DNA of 64,000 nucleotides from Pedobacter sp. BMA (GTDB lineage Bacteria; Bacteroidota; Bacteroidia; Sphingobacteriales; Sphingobacteriaceae). This document shows positions 44,404 to 53,165 of the stretch, in pieces (positions within the stretch are counted from its first letter, which is position 1; every line of letters begins with the position of its first letter). The stretch spans positions 434,001 to 498,000 of the forward strand of contig NZ_LECU01000004.1 of the NCBI RefSeq assembly GCF_001027745.1, read 5' to 3'. Both the position numbers and the translations under genes were made by a program. The notes under the pieces were generated by a model. The model was not told the DNA's origin. It made no database searches and saw only the letters and a list, made by a program, of their open reading frames with translations.

Positions 44404-44471
44404 TTTAACTCAAATAATACCGGGACAATTTCGCGTTTAAAATTTAGATATAGGTGTAAAATATTTTTTAA

Positions 44472-44502
44472 CAAAAAAGCCTCTCAGTTTCCTGAAAGGC
44501 TT
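44472..44502 (-). terminator. intrinsic terminator of the tRNA-Val transcript
   Basis: Stem AAGCCTCTCAG (44477-44487) / CTGAAAGGCTT (44492-44502), one mismatch, loop TTTC. The minus strand continues with TTTTTTG. It lies just past the 3' end of the second tRNA. Confidence 0.85.
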
Positions 44503-44506
44503 AGTG

Positions 44507-44581
44507 TGGGAAATGAGGGGTTCGAACCCCCGACCCCCTCGGTGTAAACGAGGTGCTCTGAACCAGCTGAGCTAATTTCCC
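44507..44581 (-). tRNA. tRNA-Val (anticodon TAC)
   Basis: Reverse strand folds into a complete cloverleaf: acceptor GGGAAAT/ATTTCCC with discriminator A, D-arm GCTC...GAGC, anticodon arm CCTCG-TTTACAC-CGAGG giving anticodon TAC, and T-arm GGGGG-TTCGAAC-CCCTC. CCA is not encoded. Identical to the copy at 44635-44709. Confidence 0.97.
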
Positions 44582-44634
44582 TTTTTTGTATTAAAAGGTC
44601 TTTATAAAAATCTTTCAAATCCTTGAAAGTAATG

Positions 44635-44709
44635 TGGGAAATGAGGGGTTCGAACCCCCGACCCCCTCGGTGTAAACGAGGTGCTCTGAACCAGCTGAGC
44701 TAATTTCCC
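44635..44709 (-). tRNA. tRNA-Val (anticodon TAC), second identical copy
   Basis: Same 75-base sequence as the gene at 44507-44581 in the same orientation, 53 bases upstream of it in the transcript. The spacer (44582-44634) is AT-rich and has no third tRNA. The pair ends at the terminator at 44472-44502. Confidence 0.97.
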
Positions 44710-44772
44710 TTTCCGTTTGGGAATGCAAATATAGCGCTATAATCTTGTTTCGCAAATATTTTTTATTTTTTT

Positions 44773-45498
44773 TCAGCTCAGGAGCACTTCCAGTATTTTA
44801 TGAGATTGAACCTCACCAAAGGACGCCGTATGTAAGGTATAGAAAACCAATATTTTATCCAGCAAAAACCTCCGCTGCACATTACTCATTTTTATTTCAG
44901 AAATTTTTTCCAAAGAGGTTTCAAAAAGGGAAATAAAGCATAAAGCATCATCCAGCTGGAGATAATTTGAATGGATGGGTACCCTTGAAACAAAACCTCC
45001 TTCCTGTAGATCAAAATAAACCTGATCTCCTCTCCTTTTTTCATTAGGGGCAAAACCTAAAAAACGGGTAAGCTTCAGCAGGAAGGACAAATGGAAGTTC
45101 GGATTCAATTCATCGTTCTCGTCAAACCAGGCTACCGAGTTGTATATATAATCAAATAAGCTTTCATCTGCAGACTGCTGCCGGATACTTTTGTAGAGTA
45201 CTTCGTTTAAAAAAATAATAATGCTCGACTTTACAATATCATAAGGAATCGTTTTGAACACCGGTGTTTGCCTGACTTCTGAAATGCGCTGAATATTTGT
45301 ATTTGCCTTATGGTAAACAATCATATCCAAAAGATGCAACGACTGCAACATGTTCATCTTAACCTTTGCCCGTGGCTTTTTCACACCGTTAATCAGATAC
45401 GATTGCATCCCAAACTTATCTGTCAAAACCTGTACCACCACACTGCTCTCACTGTAACTGGTTGTTTTTAAAACAATTCCCCTGACCTTGTGCAACAT
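44773..45498 (-). CDS. recO: DNA repair protein RecO
   Basis: 241 residues, normal for RecO. It acts with RecF and RecR in loading RecA at gaps and breaks. The N-terminal OB-fold (L-H-K-V-R-G-I-V-L-K-T-T-S-Y-S-E-S-S-V-V-V) and C-terminal helical domain (L-N-P-N-F-H-L-S-F-L-L-K-L-T-R-F-L-G-F-A-P-N) are recognisable. The four zinc cysteines of some RecO proteins are absent, as in related phyla. A -7 box (TACTTTTG, 45518-45525) lies 20 bases before the ATG. Confidence 0.95.
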   Translation of the reverse strand: MLHKVRGIVLKTTSYSESSVVVQVLTDKFGMQSYLINGVKKPRAKVKMNMLQSLHLLDMIVYHKANTNIQRISEVRQTPVFKTIPYDIVKSSIIIFLNEVLYKSIRQQSADESLFDYIYNSVAWFDENDELNPNFHLSFLLKLTRFLGFAPNEKRRGDQVYFDLQEGGFVSRVPIHSNYLQLDDALCFISLFETSLEKISEIKMSNVQRRFLLDKILVFYTLHTASFGEVQSHKILEVLLS

Positions 45499-45517
45499 AT
45501 CCCTAAAACATTTTTTT

Positions 45518-45525
45518 CAAAAGTA
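45518..45525 (-). promoter_or_regulatory. Bacteroidetes -7 box (TACTTTTG) for recO
   Basis: Reverse-strand TACTTTTG, 20 bases before the recO start codon; matches TAnnTTTG. Confidence 0.5.
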
Positions 45526-45580
45526 TGTTAATTGTGCAAATTTATTTGAGCAAAAAGACATTCTCATTTATAAATAAGAT

Positions 45581-45588
45581 TAGTTTTG
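45581..45588 (+). promoter_or_regulatory. Bacteroidetes -7 box (TAGTTTTG) for the MMPL gene
   Basis: TAGTTTTG, 27 bases before the ATG at 45616. Because an upstream TTG at 45586 lies inside this box, the box decides the start of the MMPL gene in favour of 45616. Confidence 0.55.
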
Positions 45589-45615
45589 CCATTATCATTT
45601 AAAACTAGATTACAC

Positions 45616-47967
45616 ATGTGGGTAAAGCTATCAAGGTTTATTCTTCAGAACCGTATTGCCATTATCGTTTTCTTCGTACTCGGCACCATTTTCATGGCCT
45701 ACCAGGCTAAAAACGTAAAACTCTCTTACACAGGAAGCAAAATCCTTCCTGTTACGGACAGCGCTTTTGTAAAATACAACAATTTCAAGAAAACATTTGG
45801 CGAGGATGGAAGCGTAATGGTTATTGGAATCCAATCGCCTGACATTTTTAAAAAAGAAGTTTACAATGAATGGGTGAAACTGTCAAACGACATTCAACAA
45901 CTCAAAGGTATAAAACAAGTACTCTCTACCGGCAGAATTTTTCAGCTGGAAAAAGATACAGTTGAACAGAAGTTTATTTTAAAGCCCATTCCAAATGGCG
46001 TGGTGCAAACGAATGCTGGAATGGATTCAATTAAGAATGCTTTATACAATACCCCATTTTTCGAGGGATTGGTTTTCAACAGAAAAAATGCCACGTTAAT
46101 GGCCATCACTTTTGATACCAAGATCCTGAATTCGGCTGCCAGAAACCCGATACTAAAACAAATCGAAGAGAAGGCAAGAGCGTTTCAGGAAAAATCCAAA
46201 ATTCAGGTCCATATTTCAGGTCTCCCTTATATACGCACGGCAGTAAGCAAACTGGTAAGTAATGAGTTTGTGTTGTTCCTTGGCTTATCCATATTGGTTT
46301 CAGCATTTATTCTTTTAATCTTCTTCAGAAAGTTTTACGCCGTTTTCTTCCCCATTCTGGTGGTGATCATGGGGGTAATCTGGAGCATCGGAACTCTGGT
46401 GCTATTTGGTTTTGAACTTACTATTTTAACAGGGTTAATCCCTCCACTCATCGTTATCATTGGTATCCCTAACAGCATTCTCTTACTCAACAAATACCAG
46501 AATGAACTCAGGAAAGATGGTGATAAGCAAAGGGCCTTAAGCGTAACAATAGAACGCATTGCGGTAACCACATTAATCGCTAATATTACAGCTGCAATAG
46601 GATTTGGTGTGCTTTATTTTACTGGCAGTGAGCTTTTGATGCAGTTTGGAAGCGTGGCGTCAATCAATGTAATGATTACCTGGCTCATGTGTTTGTGCCT
46701 AATCCCCATCATTTTCAGCTATTTGCCGGCTCCAAAACTAAAAGCACAAACCCACGTTGAAGAAGGATTTCTACACAAACTACTGGTTAAAACAGATAAG
46801 CTGGTTCAGCAAAAAAGCGGTTTGATTTATGTTGGTACGCTGATCATTTCAATTATCGCTTTTATTGGGGTAATGAAGCTTAATGTAAACGGCTATGTTG
46901 TGGACGACTTACCCAAAAACTCCGAAATCCTGACTGACCTCAAATTCTTCGAGAAAAATTTCGAGGGGATACTACCGCTCGAAGTAAGTGTTGACACCAA
47001 GAAAAAGAATGGCGTTTTTAACTTAACTAACCTGAAGCGGATGGAGAAAATGGAGAAAATGATTGCTGCATACCCGGAATTTTCGCGTTCTATTTCCGTT
47101 AATATGGGATTAAAATATGCAACTCAGGCTTTCTACAATAACGATACAAGCTTTTTCCGTTTACCTGATAATATGGAGAAAAACTTTATTTTGGCCTATA
47201 TTGCAAATGGAGGAAAAGGAAATTCCAGTCTGCTGACCAATTTCATCAGCAAAGGCAATCAAAGCACCAGAATGAGCTTTCAAATGGCAGATGTTGGTTC
47301 AAAACGCCTGGATGCAATCATGGCAGAATTAAAACCCCGCATCGATAGTATACTGCCTCCGGACAAATTTAATGTGGAACTGACCGGATCCAGCGTTATC
47401 TTCTCAAAAGGTACTGATTATATGCTCGAACACCTGTTTGAAAGCATCGGACTGGCCATTGTACTGATCTCCCTTTTGAGACTCGCACAATTTAAAAGTC
47501 TGGGCATTATGTTCATCTCATTATTGCCGAACATTGTGCCTCTGATAATCACAGCAGGAATTATGGGTTATTTCGGGATTTCATTAAAACCGTCAACCAT
47601 TTTGATTTTCACAATAGCATTTGGTTTGGCCTCAGACCAGACCATATATTTTCTCACCAGATATCAACAAGAACTCACGCTAACGAATTTCAGTATCCCG
47701 AAGGTGATTACCGACACCATCACCGAAACGGGTGTAAGCATGACGCACATTGCCTTAATCCTGTTCTTTGGCTTTGGCATATTCACAGCGTCAACATTTG
47801 GAGGAACAGTAGTGTTAGGCTTACTCCTTTCAATTACATTATTTGTCGCGCTGATTTTCAACCTCACATTGTTGCCTGCACTGGTTTTGTGGCTGGATAA
47901 AAAGAAGGCGAGAACCGTTATTTCAGATGAAGAGTCGGCAAGAAATGCCAATGAATTTGACCATTAA
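45616..47967 (+). CDS. MMPL/RND-family (HAE3-type) exporter
   Basis: 783 residues from the ATG at 45616. It has the two-fold RND layout: one membrane helix, a large periplasmic loop (~35-210), five helices (~215-370), one helix (~415), a second loop (~430-610) and five more helices. Conserved blocks: T-I-L-T-G-L-I-P-P-L-I-V-I-I-G-I-P-N in the first half and F-T-I-A-F-G-L-A-S-D-Q-T-I-Y-F in the second, where D in A-S-D is the proton-relay position. The group moves lipids, hopanoids or hydrophobic compounds. No adaptor or outer-membrane channel is adjacent, which fits a lipid-type exporter. Confidence 0.9.
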   Translation: MWVKLSRFILQNRIAIIVFFVLGTIFMAYQAKNVKLSYTGSKILPVTDSAFVKYNNFKKTFGEDGSVMVIGIQSPDIFKKEVYNEWVKLSNDIQQLKGIKQVLSTGRIFQLEKDTVEQKFILKPIPNGVVQTNAGMDSIKNALYNTPFFEGLVFNRKNATLMAITFDTKILNSAARNPILKQIEEKARAFQEKSKIQVHISGLPYIRTAVSKLVSNEFVLFLGLSILVSAFILLIFFRKFYAVFFPILVVIMGVIWSIGTLVLFGFELTILTGLIPPLIVIIGIPNSILLLNKYQNELRKDGDKQRALSVTIERIAVTTLIANITAAIGFGVLYFTGSELLMQFGSVASINVMITWLMCLCLIPIIFSYLPAPKLKAQTHVEEGFLHKLLVKTDKLVQQKSGLIYVGTLIISIIAFIGVMKLNVNGYVVDDLPKNSEILTDLKFFEKNFEGILPLEVSVDTKKKNGVFNLTNLKRMEKMEKMIAAYPEFSRSISVNMGLKYATQAFYNNDTSFFRLPDNMEKNFILAYIANGGKGNSSLLTNFISKGNQSTRMSFQMADVGSKRLDAIMAELKPRIDSILPPDKFNVELTGSSVIFSKGTDYMLEHLFESIGLAIVLISLLRLAQFKSLGIMFISLLPNIVPLIITAGIMGYFGISLKPSTILIFTIAFGLASDQTIYFLTRYQQELTLTNFSIPKVITDTITETGVSMTHIALILFFGFGIFTASTFGGTVVLGLLLSITLFVALIFNLTLLPALVLWLDKKKARTVISDEESARNANEFDH

Positions 47968-48051
47968 AAAATATAAAATACTGATACCATATAAGGCATT
48001 TAAGAAAGATATTCCCTAATAACTTAATGTTTAATTTCCTTATATGGGTAT

Positions 48052-48318
48052 CTATTGCACAACCGGTTTTTCATCATCCTCAGGCACTTCCACAGTCGGA
48101 TCAGTAATAATCTCGGCTTTTCCCTCACCATCAACCTTGGCAAAAAGAATAGGATACAGAAACCATAACGCACCCACCATCACCAGCACCCCGGCAAGCA
48201 TTTGAAGATAGCGCGCAACATCAACATGATTAGCATCTAATATCAGATATAAAATGTACGAGAGCACTCCAGCAACAAGTACCAGCACTGCTTTTTGCAA
48301 CTTTAGTAACTTAATCAT
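48052..48318 (-). CDS. small two-span membrane protein, 88 residues
   Basis: Two hydrophobic segments (~10-27 and ~36-60) and an acidic cytoplasmic-looking tail (E-I-I-T-D-P-T-V-E-V-P-E-D-D-E). No family is recognised. It overlaps the upstream small membrane gene by eight bases, so both are translated together. The pair probably forms one complex or regulates an unseen partner (inference). Confidence 0.7.
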   Translation of the reverse strand: MIKLLKLQKAVLVLVAGVLSYILYLILDANHVDVARYLQMLAGVLVMVGALWFLYPILFAKVDGEGKAEIITDPTVEVPEDDEKPVVQ

Positions 48319-48502
48319 GGGCCTTATTTTTTAGTTTGACAATATGTACTAAAACAAAGACGAGTCCAATTAGTTCGAGCAGGCCGCAGAAATAAAATGA
48401 ATACAACACAAAATGCTCGTTAGCAGGTTTTAGCAACGCAACAACAGGCAATACAACCACTGCCATCACCATGAGCAAAAGCCCTATATTAAATAATTTC
48501 AC
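48311..48502 (-). CDS. small two-span membrane protein, 63 residues
   Basis: GTG start at 48502, hydrophobic segments at ~5-24 and ~32-55, and a basic C-terminus (K-L-K-N-K-A-H-D). First gene of a two-gene unit with the 88-residue protein. A -7 box TAGTTTTG (48519-48526, minus strand) lies 16 bases upstream, divergent from the ileS promoter. No family recognised. Confidence 0.7.
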   Translation of the reverse strand: MKLFNIGLLLMVMAVVVLPVVALLKPANEHFVLYSFYFCGLLELIGLVFVLVHIVKLKNKAHD

Positions 48503-48518
48503 CTCAAAGTATTTACAT

Positions 48519-48526
48519 CAAAACTA
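48519..48526 (-). promoter_or_regulatory. Bacteroidetes -7 box (TAGTTTTG) for the small membrane pair
   Basis: Reverse-strand TAGTTTTG, 16 bases before the GTG at 48502. Only about 20 bases separate it from the divergent ileS -7 box. Confidence 0.45.
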
Positions 48527-48547
48527 CCAATATTGAGCGAAATACTT

Positions 48548-48555
48548 TAACTTTG
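48548..48555 (+). promoter_or_regulatory. Bacteroidetes -7 box (TAACTTTG) for ileS
   Basis: TAACTTTG, 29 bases before the ileS ATG at 48585, matching TAnnTTTG. Confidence 0.5.
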
Positions 48556-48584
48556 CAACCTTAATTTTTTGAGGTACTGAATTG

Positions 48585-51500
48585 ATGTATAGCGAATTTA
48601 AACAATTAGACCTTGCCAAAATAGGGCAAGAAATACTGGATTTTTGGAAAGAAGAAAACATCTTTGAGAAAAGCATTTCATCCCGTCCGAAATCTAACCC
48701 GTTTACTTTTTACGAGGGCCCGCCATCCGCAAATGGGATGCCAGGTATTCACCACGTAATGGCGCGTGCTATTAAAGATATTTTTTGCCGCTACAAAACA
48801 ATTAAAGGCTACCAGGTAAAGAGAAAAGCCGGTTGGGATACGCATGGCCTTCCTGTTGAATTGGGTACGGAAAAAGAATTAGGCATAACCAAAGAAGATA
48901 TCGGTAGAACAATTTCTATTGAAGACTATAACGAAGCCTGCAAAAAAACAGTTATGCGGTACACCGATGTGTGGAACGACCTGACTGAAAAGATGGGCTA
49001 TTGGGTAGATATGGATGATCCGTATATTACCTACAAACCAAAATACATGGAGTCGGTTTGGTGGCTTTTGAAGCAGATTTACGATAAAGGGTTAATCTAT
49101 AAAGGTTATACCATCCAGCCCTATTCGCCAAAAGCAGGAACTGGTTTAAGCTCACACGAAGTAAACCAGCCTGGTGCTTATCGCGATGTTACCGATACCA
49201 CAATCGTTGCTCAGTTTAAGGCGCTTGCAGATACACTCCCATCCTTTCTAAAGGGGTTTGGTGATCTGTATTTATTGGCATGGACTACCACACCGTGGAC
49301 TTTACCCTCAAACACGGCTTTGACTGTCGGACCTAAAATCGACTATGTTTTAGTAAGAACTTTTAATCAGTATACATTTCTTCCAACAAACGTCATCCTG
49401 GCAAAAAACCTGGTTGGTAAACAATTCAGCAAAGTTTTCTTTGAGAGTAATGAAGCTGAAGATTTTACAAATTTTAAAGCTGGAGATAAAAAAATACCTT
49501 ATCAAATCCTTGCCGAATGCAAAGGAACGGAATTGGTTGGAATCAGATACGAACAACTTTTAACCTACGCTTTACCTTTCAACAACCCTGAGAACGCCTT
49601 CAGAGTGATCTCAGGAGATTTCGTGACTACAGAAGATGGTACCGGAATTGTGCATACTGCGCCAACCTTTGGGGCAGATGATGCGAAGGTATCCAAAGAG
49701 GCTGTTCCAGAGATCCCGCCTATGCTGGTACTGGATGACAACGACATCCTGGTTCCTCTGGTCGATTTACAAGGTAAATTCACAAAACATGTTGGCCCGT
49801 TTGCAGGCAAGTATGTAAAAAATGAATACTACACTGCTGGTGAAGCACCTGAAAAATCGGTTGACGTAGAAATTGCAATCTTACTAAAAGAAGAGAACAA
49901 AGCTTTCAAAGTAGAAAAATACGTTCACAGTTATCCGCACAGCTGGAGAACTGATGAGCCACTATTATATTACCCGCTAGATTCCTGGTTCATTAAAGTA
50001 ACAGATGTTAAAGACAGAATGTTCGACCTTAATGAAACCATCAACTGGAAACCCAAATCTACTGGGGAGGGTCGTTTTGGCAATTGGCTAAAGAATGCCA
50101 ACGACTGGAATTTATCACGTTCAAGGTATTGGGGAATTCCACTACCAATCTGGAGAACGGAAGATAAAAAAGAAGAAGTTTTGATAGGTTCTGTCGAAGA
50201 ACTATATAATGCCATTGAAGCATCTATAGCAGCAGGCTTCCAGAAGGAAAATCCGTTTAAAGGGTTTGAAATTGGAAACATGTCTGAAGAAAATTACGAG
50301 CTGATAGACCTGCATAAAAATGTTGTCGATCAGATCACTTTAGTATCTCCATCGGGCAAACCGATGAGCCGTGAAAGCGATTTAATTGATGTATGGTTTG
50401 ATTCGGGTGCTATGCCATATGCACAATGGCACTACCCTTTTGAAAACAAGGAAACGATTGATGCAAATCAAGACTTCCCGGCAGATTTTATTGCTGAAGG
50501 TGTAGACCAGACCCGTGGTTGGTTTTATACTTTGCACGCCATCTCTACTCTTGTTTTCGATAAAGTAGCCTACAAGAACGTAGTATCTAATGGATTGGTA
50601 TTGGACAAGAACGGACAGAAAATGTCCAAACGTCTGGGCAATGCTGCAGACCCGTTCCAAACCATTAACGAATATGGTGCCGACGCAACGCGTTGGTACA
50701 TGATCTCCAATGCAAACCCATGGGATAACTTAAAATTCGACATTGAGGGTATTGCAGAAGTTCGCCGTAAATTTTTCGGAACACTTTACAATACTTATGC
50801 CTTCTTCGCGCTATATGCCAACATTGATAAGTTTGAAATCGACAAAAATAACTTAAGCAAAGTTGAAGAAAGAACGGAGCTTGACCGCTGGATATTATCC
50901 TTACTGCAAACCTTAATTAACGAAGTGGACGAAAGCTACAACAGTTACGAGCCCACTAAAGCCACCCGTGCAATTCAGGCATTTGTTGATGAACACTTAA
51001 GTAACTGGTACATCAGGTTAAGCCGCCGCCGTTTCTGGAAAGGCGAAATGACTTCCGATAAACGTGCTGCTTACGAAACACTTTATACCTGTCTGGAAAC
51101 CCTGGCACAGCTGATGAGTCCGGTAGCGCCATTCTTTGCCGATTGGTTATACAGAAACTTAAGCGTAAACGATAAAAATGCCGAGCAGTCTGTTCACCTT
51201 ACCTTATGGACAGCAGCAGACCAAAGCTTAATCGACACTGACTTGAACGAACGCATGGTTTACGCACAGGATATCTCTTCAATGGTATTATCATTGCGTA
51301 AAAAATCAGGTATCAATGTCCGTCAGCCTTTAGAAAAAATCCTGATCCCTTCCCTGAATGGCGATTTCGAGCAAAAAATCTCGAAGGTGGCCGATTATAT
51401 CCTTTCAGAAACAAATGTTAAACATATCGAGTTCATCACCGATACGCATGGCATCGTGAAGAAAAAGTTAAAACCAAACTTTAAATCGTTGGGTAAAAAA

Positions 51501-51986
51501 GTAGGTAAGGATATGAGCCTGATTAAAGAAGCTTTGGAAAACCTGAATCAGGATGATATCCAACGCCTCGAAAACGATGGTCATATTAACGTATCAGGCA
51601 GCAACGATGCTCACTATGTAATAGACCTGGATGGCGATGTTGAAGTCTTTGCTGAAGATATTCCGGGATGGCAGGTAACAAATTTAGGTAGCTTAACCGT
51701 TGCACTGGATGTGACTATATCCGAAGGCCTGAAGCAGGAAGGTATCTCCCGTGAACTCGTTAACAGGATACAAAATCTCCGTAAGGAATTAAACTTTGAA
51801 GTAACGGATAGGATTAAGGTGGCTTTACAAAATGATAACTTTGTTGCTACTGCAGTTAACCATAACAAGGCCTACATTTGCGCAGAAATTTTAGCAGATG
51901 AACTAGAATTAAAAGATGCTGTAATAAATGCAAACAAAATCGTTATCGACGATGTTGAGTTAAGCATTTCAGTAACTAAAATATAA
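48585..51986 (+). CDS. ileS: isoleucyl-tRNA synthetase
   Basis: 1133 residues. Class I synthetase charging tRNA-Ile. The HIGH-type motif is N-G-M-P-G-I-H-H-V-M-A and the KMSKS-type motif is Q-K-M-S-K-R-L-G-N. An editing domain lies between (T-T-P-W-T-L-P-S-N; T-A-P-T-F-G-A-D-D), followed by the anticodon-binding domain. The length and the M-S-K-R form fit the eukaryote-like IleS2 branch, which is generally less sensitive to mupirocin; that is inference from family type. The ATG at 48585 is preferred over the TTG at 48582. It heads a unit with the dksA-like gene and lspA. Confidence 0.97.
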   Translation: MYSEFKQLDLAKIGQEILDFWKEENIFEKSISSRPKSNPFTFYEGPPSANGMPGIHHVMARAIKDIFCRYKTIKGYQVKRKAGWDTHGLPVELGTEKELGITKEDIGRTISIEDYNEACKKTVMRYTDVWNDLTEKMGYWVDMDDPYITYKPKYMESVWWLLKQIYDKGLIYKGYTIQPYSPKAGTGLSSHEVNQPGAYRDVTDTTIVAQFKALADTLPSFLKGFGDLYLLAWTTTPWTLPSNTALTVGPKIDYVLVRTFNQYTFLPTNVILAKNLVGKQFSKVFFESNEAEDFTNFKAGDKKIPYQILAECKGTELVGIRYEQLLTYALPFNNPENAFRVISGDFVTTEDGTGIVHTAPTFGADDAKVSKEAVPEIPPMLVLDDNDILVPLVDLQGKFTKHVGPFAGKYVKNEYYTAGEAPEKSVDVEIAILLKEENKAFKVEKYVHSYPHSWRTDEPLLYYPLDSWFIKVTDVKDRMFDLNETINWKPKSTGEGRFGNWLKNANDWNLSRSRYWGIPLPIWRTEDKKEEVLIGSVEELYNAIEASIAAGFQKENPFKGFEIGNMSEENYELIDLHKNVVDQITLVSPSGKPMSRESDLIDVWFDSGAMPYAQWHYPFENKETIDANQDFPADFIAEGVDQTRGWFYTLHAISTLVFDKVAYKNVVSNGLVLDKNGQKMSKRLGNAADPFQTINEYGADATRWYMISNANPWDNLKFDIEGIAEVRRKFFGTLYNTYAFFALYANIDKFEIDKNNLSKVEERTELDRWILSLLQTLINEVDESYNSYEPTKATRAIQAFVDEHLSNWYIRLSRRRFWKGEMTSDKRAAYETLYTCLETLAQLMSPVAPFFADWLYRNLSVNDKNAEQSVHLTLWTAADQSLIDTDLNERMVYAQDISSMVLSLRKKSGINVRQPLEKILIPSLNGDFEQKISKVADYILSETNVKHIEFITDTHGIVKKKLKPNFKSLGKKVGKDMSLIKEALENLNQDDIQRLENDGHINVSGSNDAHYVIDLDGDVEVFAEDIPGWQVTNLGSLTVALDVTISEGLKQEGISRELVNRIQNLRKELNFEVTDRIKVALQNDNFVATAVNHNKAYICAEILADELELKDAVINANKIVIDDVELSISVTKI

Positions 51987-52016
51987 ATCCATATATTAGA
52001 AAACTAAATTAAAAGC

Positions 52017-52400
52017 ATGGAAAATAGTAACAAAACACGCTACTCAGACAGTGAACTTCAGGAATTTAAAGTATTAATTCAAGATAAATTGCGCATGGCA
52101 AAAGAAGAGTTAAACTCTTTAACCGCTTCATTAAGTAGCCCTAACGCAAATGGTACTGAAGATACTTCGGGTGCGTACAAAACATTGGAAGATGGTTCTG
52201 CAACAATGGAAAAAGAGCAGATTAACCAACTCGCTGCACGTCAGCGCAAATTTATCGACAATCTTGAAAATGCATTGGTACGCATTGAAAACAAAACTTA
52301 TGGTATTTGCCGCGAAACAGGTAAGTTAATCCAGAAAGAGCGTTTACGTGCCGTTCCTCACGCTACTTTAAGCATGGAAGCAAAACTAAAGCAGAGTTAA
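52017..52400 (+). CDS. TraR/DksA-family protein with degenerate zinc finger
   Basis: 127 residues. An N-terminal coiled-coil helical pair (~12-92) is followed by the finger Y-G-I-C98-R-E-T-G-K-L-I...A-V-P-H115-A-T-L-S. Classical DksA has four zinc cysteines; here only C98 remains, and T101 and H115 occupy later ligand positions. Such forms are normal in Bacteroidetes. The protein should bind RNA polymerase through the secondary channel. It lies 30 bases after ileS and its stop overlaps the lspA start (one base). Confidence 0.9.
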   Translation: MENSNKTRYSDSELQEFKVLIQDKLRMAKEELNSLTASLSSPNANGTEDTSGAYKTLEDGSATMEKEQINQLAARQRKFIDNLENALVRIENKTYGICRETGKLIQKERLRAVPHATLSMEAKLKQS

Positions 52401-53002
52401 TGAAAGGATACACAAAACCTTTATTAGTCATCTTTTTGGTTTTACTTGCCGACCAGGTATTAAAAACGTGGATCAAAACCCACATGTACCTTGGTCAGGA
52501 GTTTAACATTATCGGTAAATGGTTTATCATTCACTTCACCGAAAATAATGGTATGGCCTTCGGCATGGAGTTTGGCGGGGAATTTGGAAAGCTGGCACTT
52601 TCCTTATTTCGCATCATTGCAGTTGGTGGAATTGGTTACGGATTACATTATCTCATTAAGCACAAATATCATCGCGGGTTAATCCTGAACGTTGCCTTAA
52701 TTTTTGCAGGGGCATTAGGGAACATCATTGATTCGGTATTCTACGGAAAGATATATGGTTACGAAACCTGGTTTCACGGCCGCGTGGTAGATATGCTTTA
52801 CTTCCCCATTGCCGAAGGACACTTCCCGAGCTGGATTCCAATATGGGGCGGTGATGAGTTTGTATTCTTCAGACCGGTTTTTAACCTTGCCGACGCCGCT
52901 ATCTCGGCAGGCGTGATACTCATCCTCATTTTCCAGAAAAACTACTTTAAAGAAGATATAAAGGATGAAGTAAGCATCAATAGTGAAATTGTTGAGGAGT
53001 AA
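52400..53002 (+). CDS. lspA: lipoprotein signal peptidase (signal peptidase II)
   Basis: 200 residues with four membrane segments. It removes the signal peptide of lipid-modified prolipoproteins. Motifs: A-D-Q-V-L-K-T-W-I (helix 1), F-T-E-N-N-G-M-A-F-G, G-N-I-I-D-S-V-F-Y-G-K-I-Y-G and the catalytic aspartates D131 (R-V-V-D-M-L-Y-F) and D165 (F-N-L-A-D-A-A-I). The ~25-residue insert between these (H-F-P-S-W-I-P-I-W-G-G-D-E) makes it longer than Proteobacterial LspA. The ileS-lspA neighbourhood is also common elsewhere. A terminator follows. Confidence 0.96.
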   Translation: MKGYTKPLLVIFLVLLADQVLKTWIKTHMYLGQEFNIIGKWFIIHFTENNGMAFGMEFGGEFGKLALSLFRIIAVGGIGYGLHYLIKHKYHRGLILNVALIFAGALGNIIDSVFYGKIYGYETWFHGRVVDMLYFPIAEGHFPSWIPIWGGDEFVFFRPVFNLADAAISAGVILILIFQKNYFKEDIKDEVSINSEIVEE

Positions 53003-53030
53003 CCCCCAACCAAAATCATATTACAGTACC

Positions 53031-53063
53031 AAAGCCCGTTTCTGTTTGAGACGGGCTTATTTG
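53031..53063 (+). terminator. intrinsic terminator of the ileS-lspA unit
   Basis: Stem AAGCCCGTTTC (53032-53042) / GAGACGGGCTT (53048-53058) with one wobble pair, followed by ATTTG. 30 bases past the lspA stop. Confidence 0.75.
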
Positions 53064-53108
53064 TAGCCGCTTTTTTGGAACCCTTCTATGAAAATTAAAT
53101 TCCAGGCA

Positions 53109-53141
53109 CAAAAAAAAAGTCAGACTTTAATGCCTGACTTC
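53109..53141 (-). terminator. intrinsic terminator of odhA-odhB
   Basis: Stem AAGTCAG (53117-53123) / CTGACTT (53134-53140); the minus strand runs on into eight to nine T. It lies 25 bases beyond the odhB stop. Confidence 0.8.
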
Positions 53142-53165
53142 TTTCAAATATTATTTTAATAAGAC

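Noticed and set aside
44507..44709. Twin tRNA-Val genes as a possible integration site or island border
   Set aside because: No integrase, no direct repeat of the tRNA end elsewhere in the window and no change in gene character on either side; simple tandem duplication.
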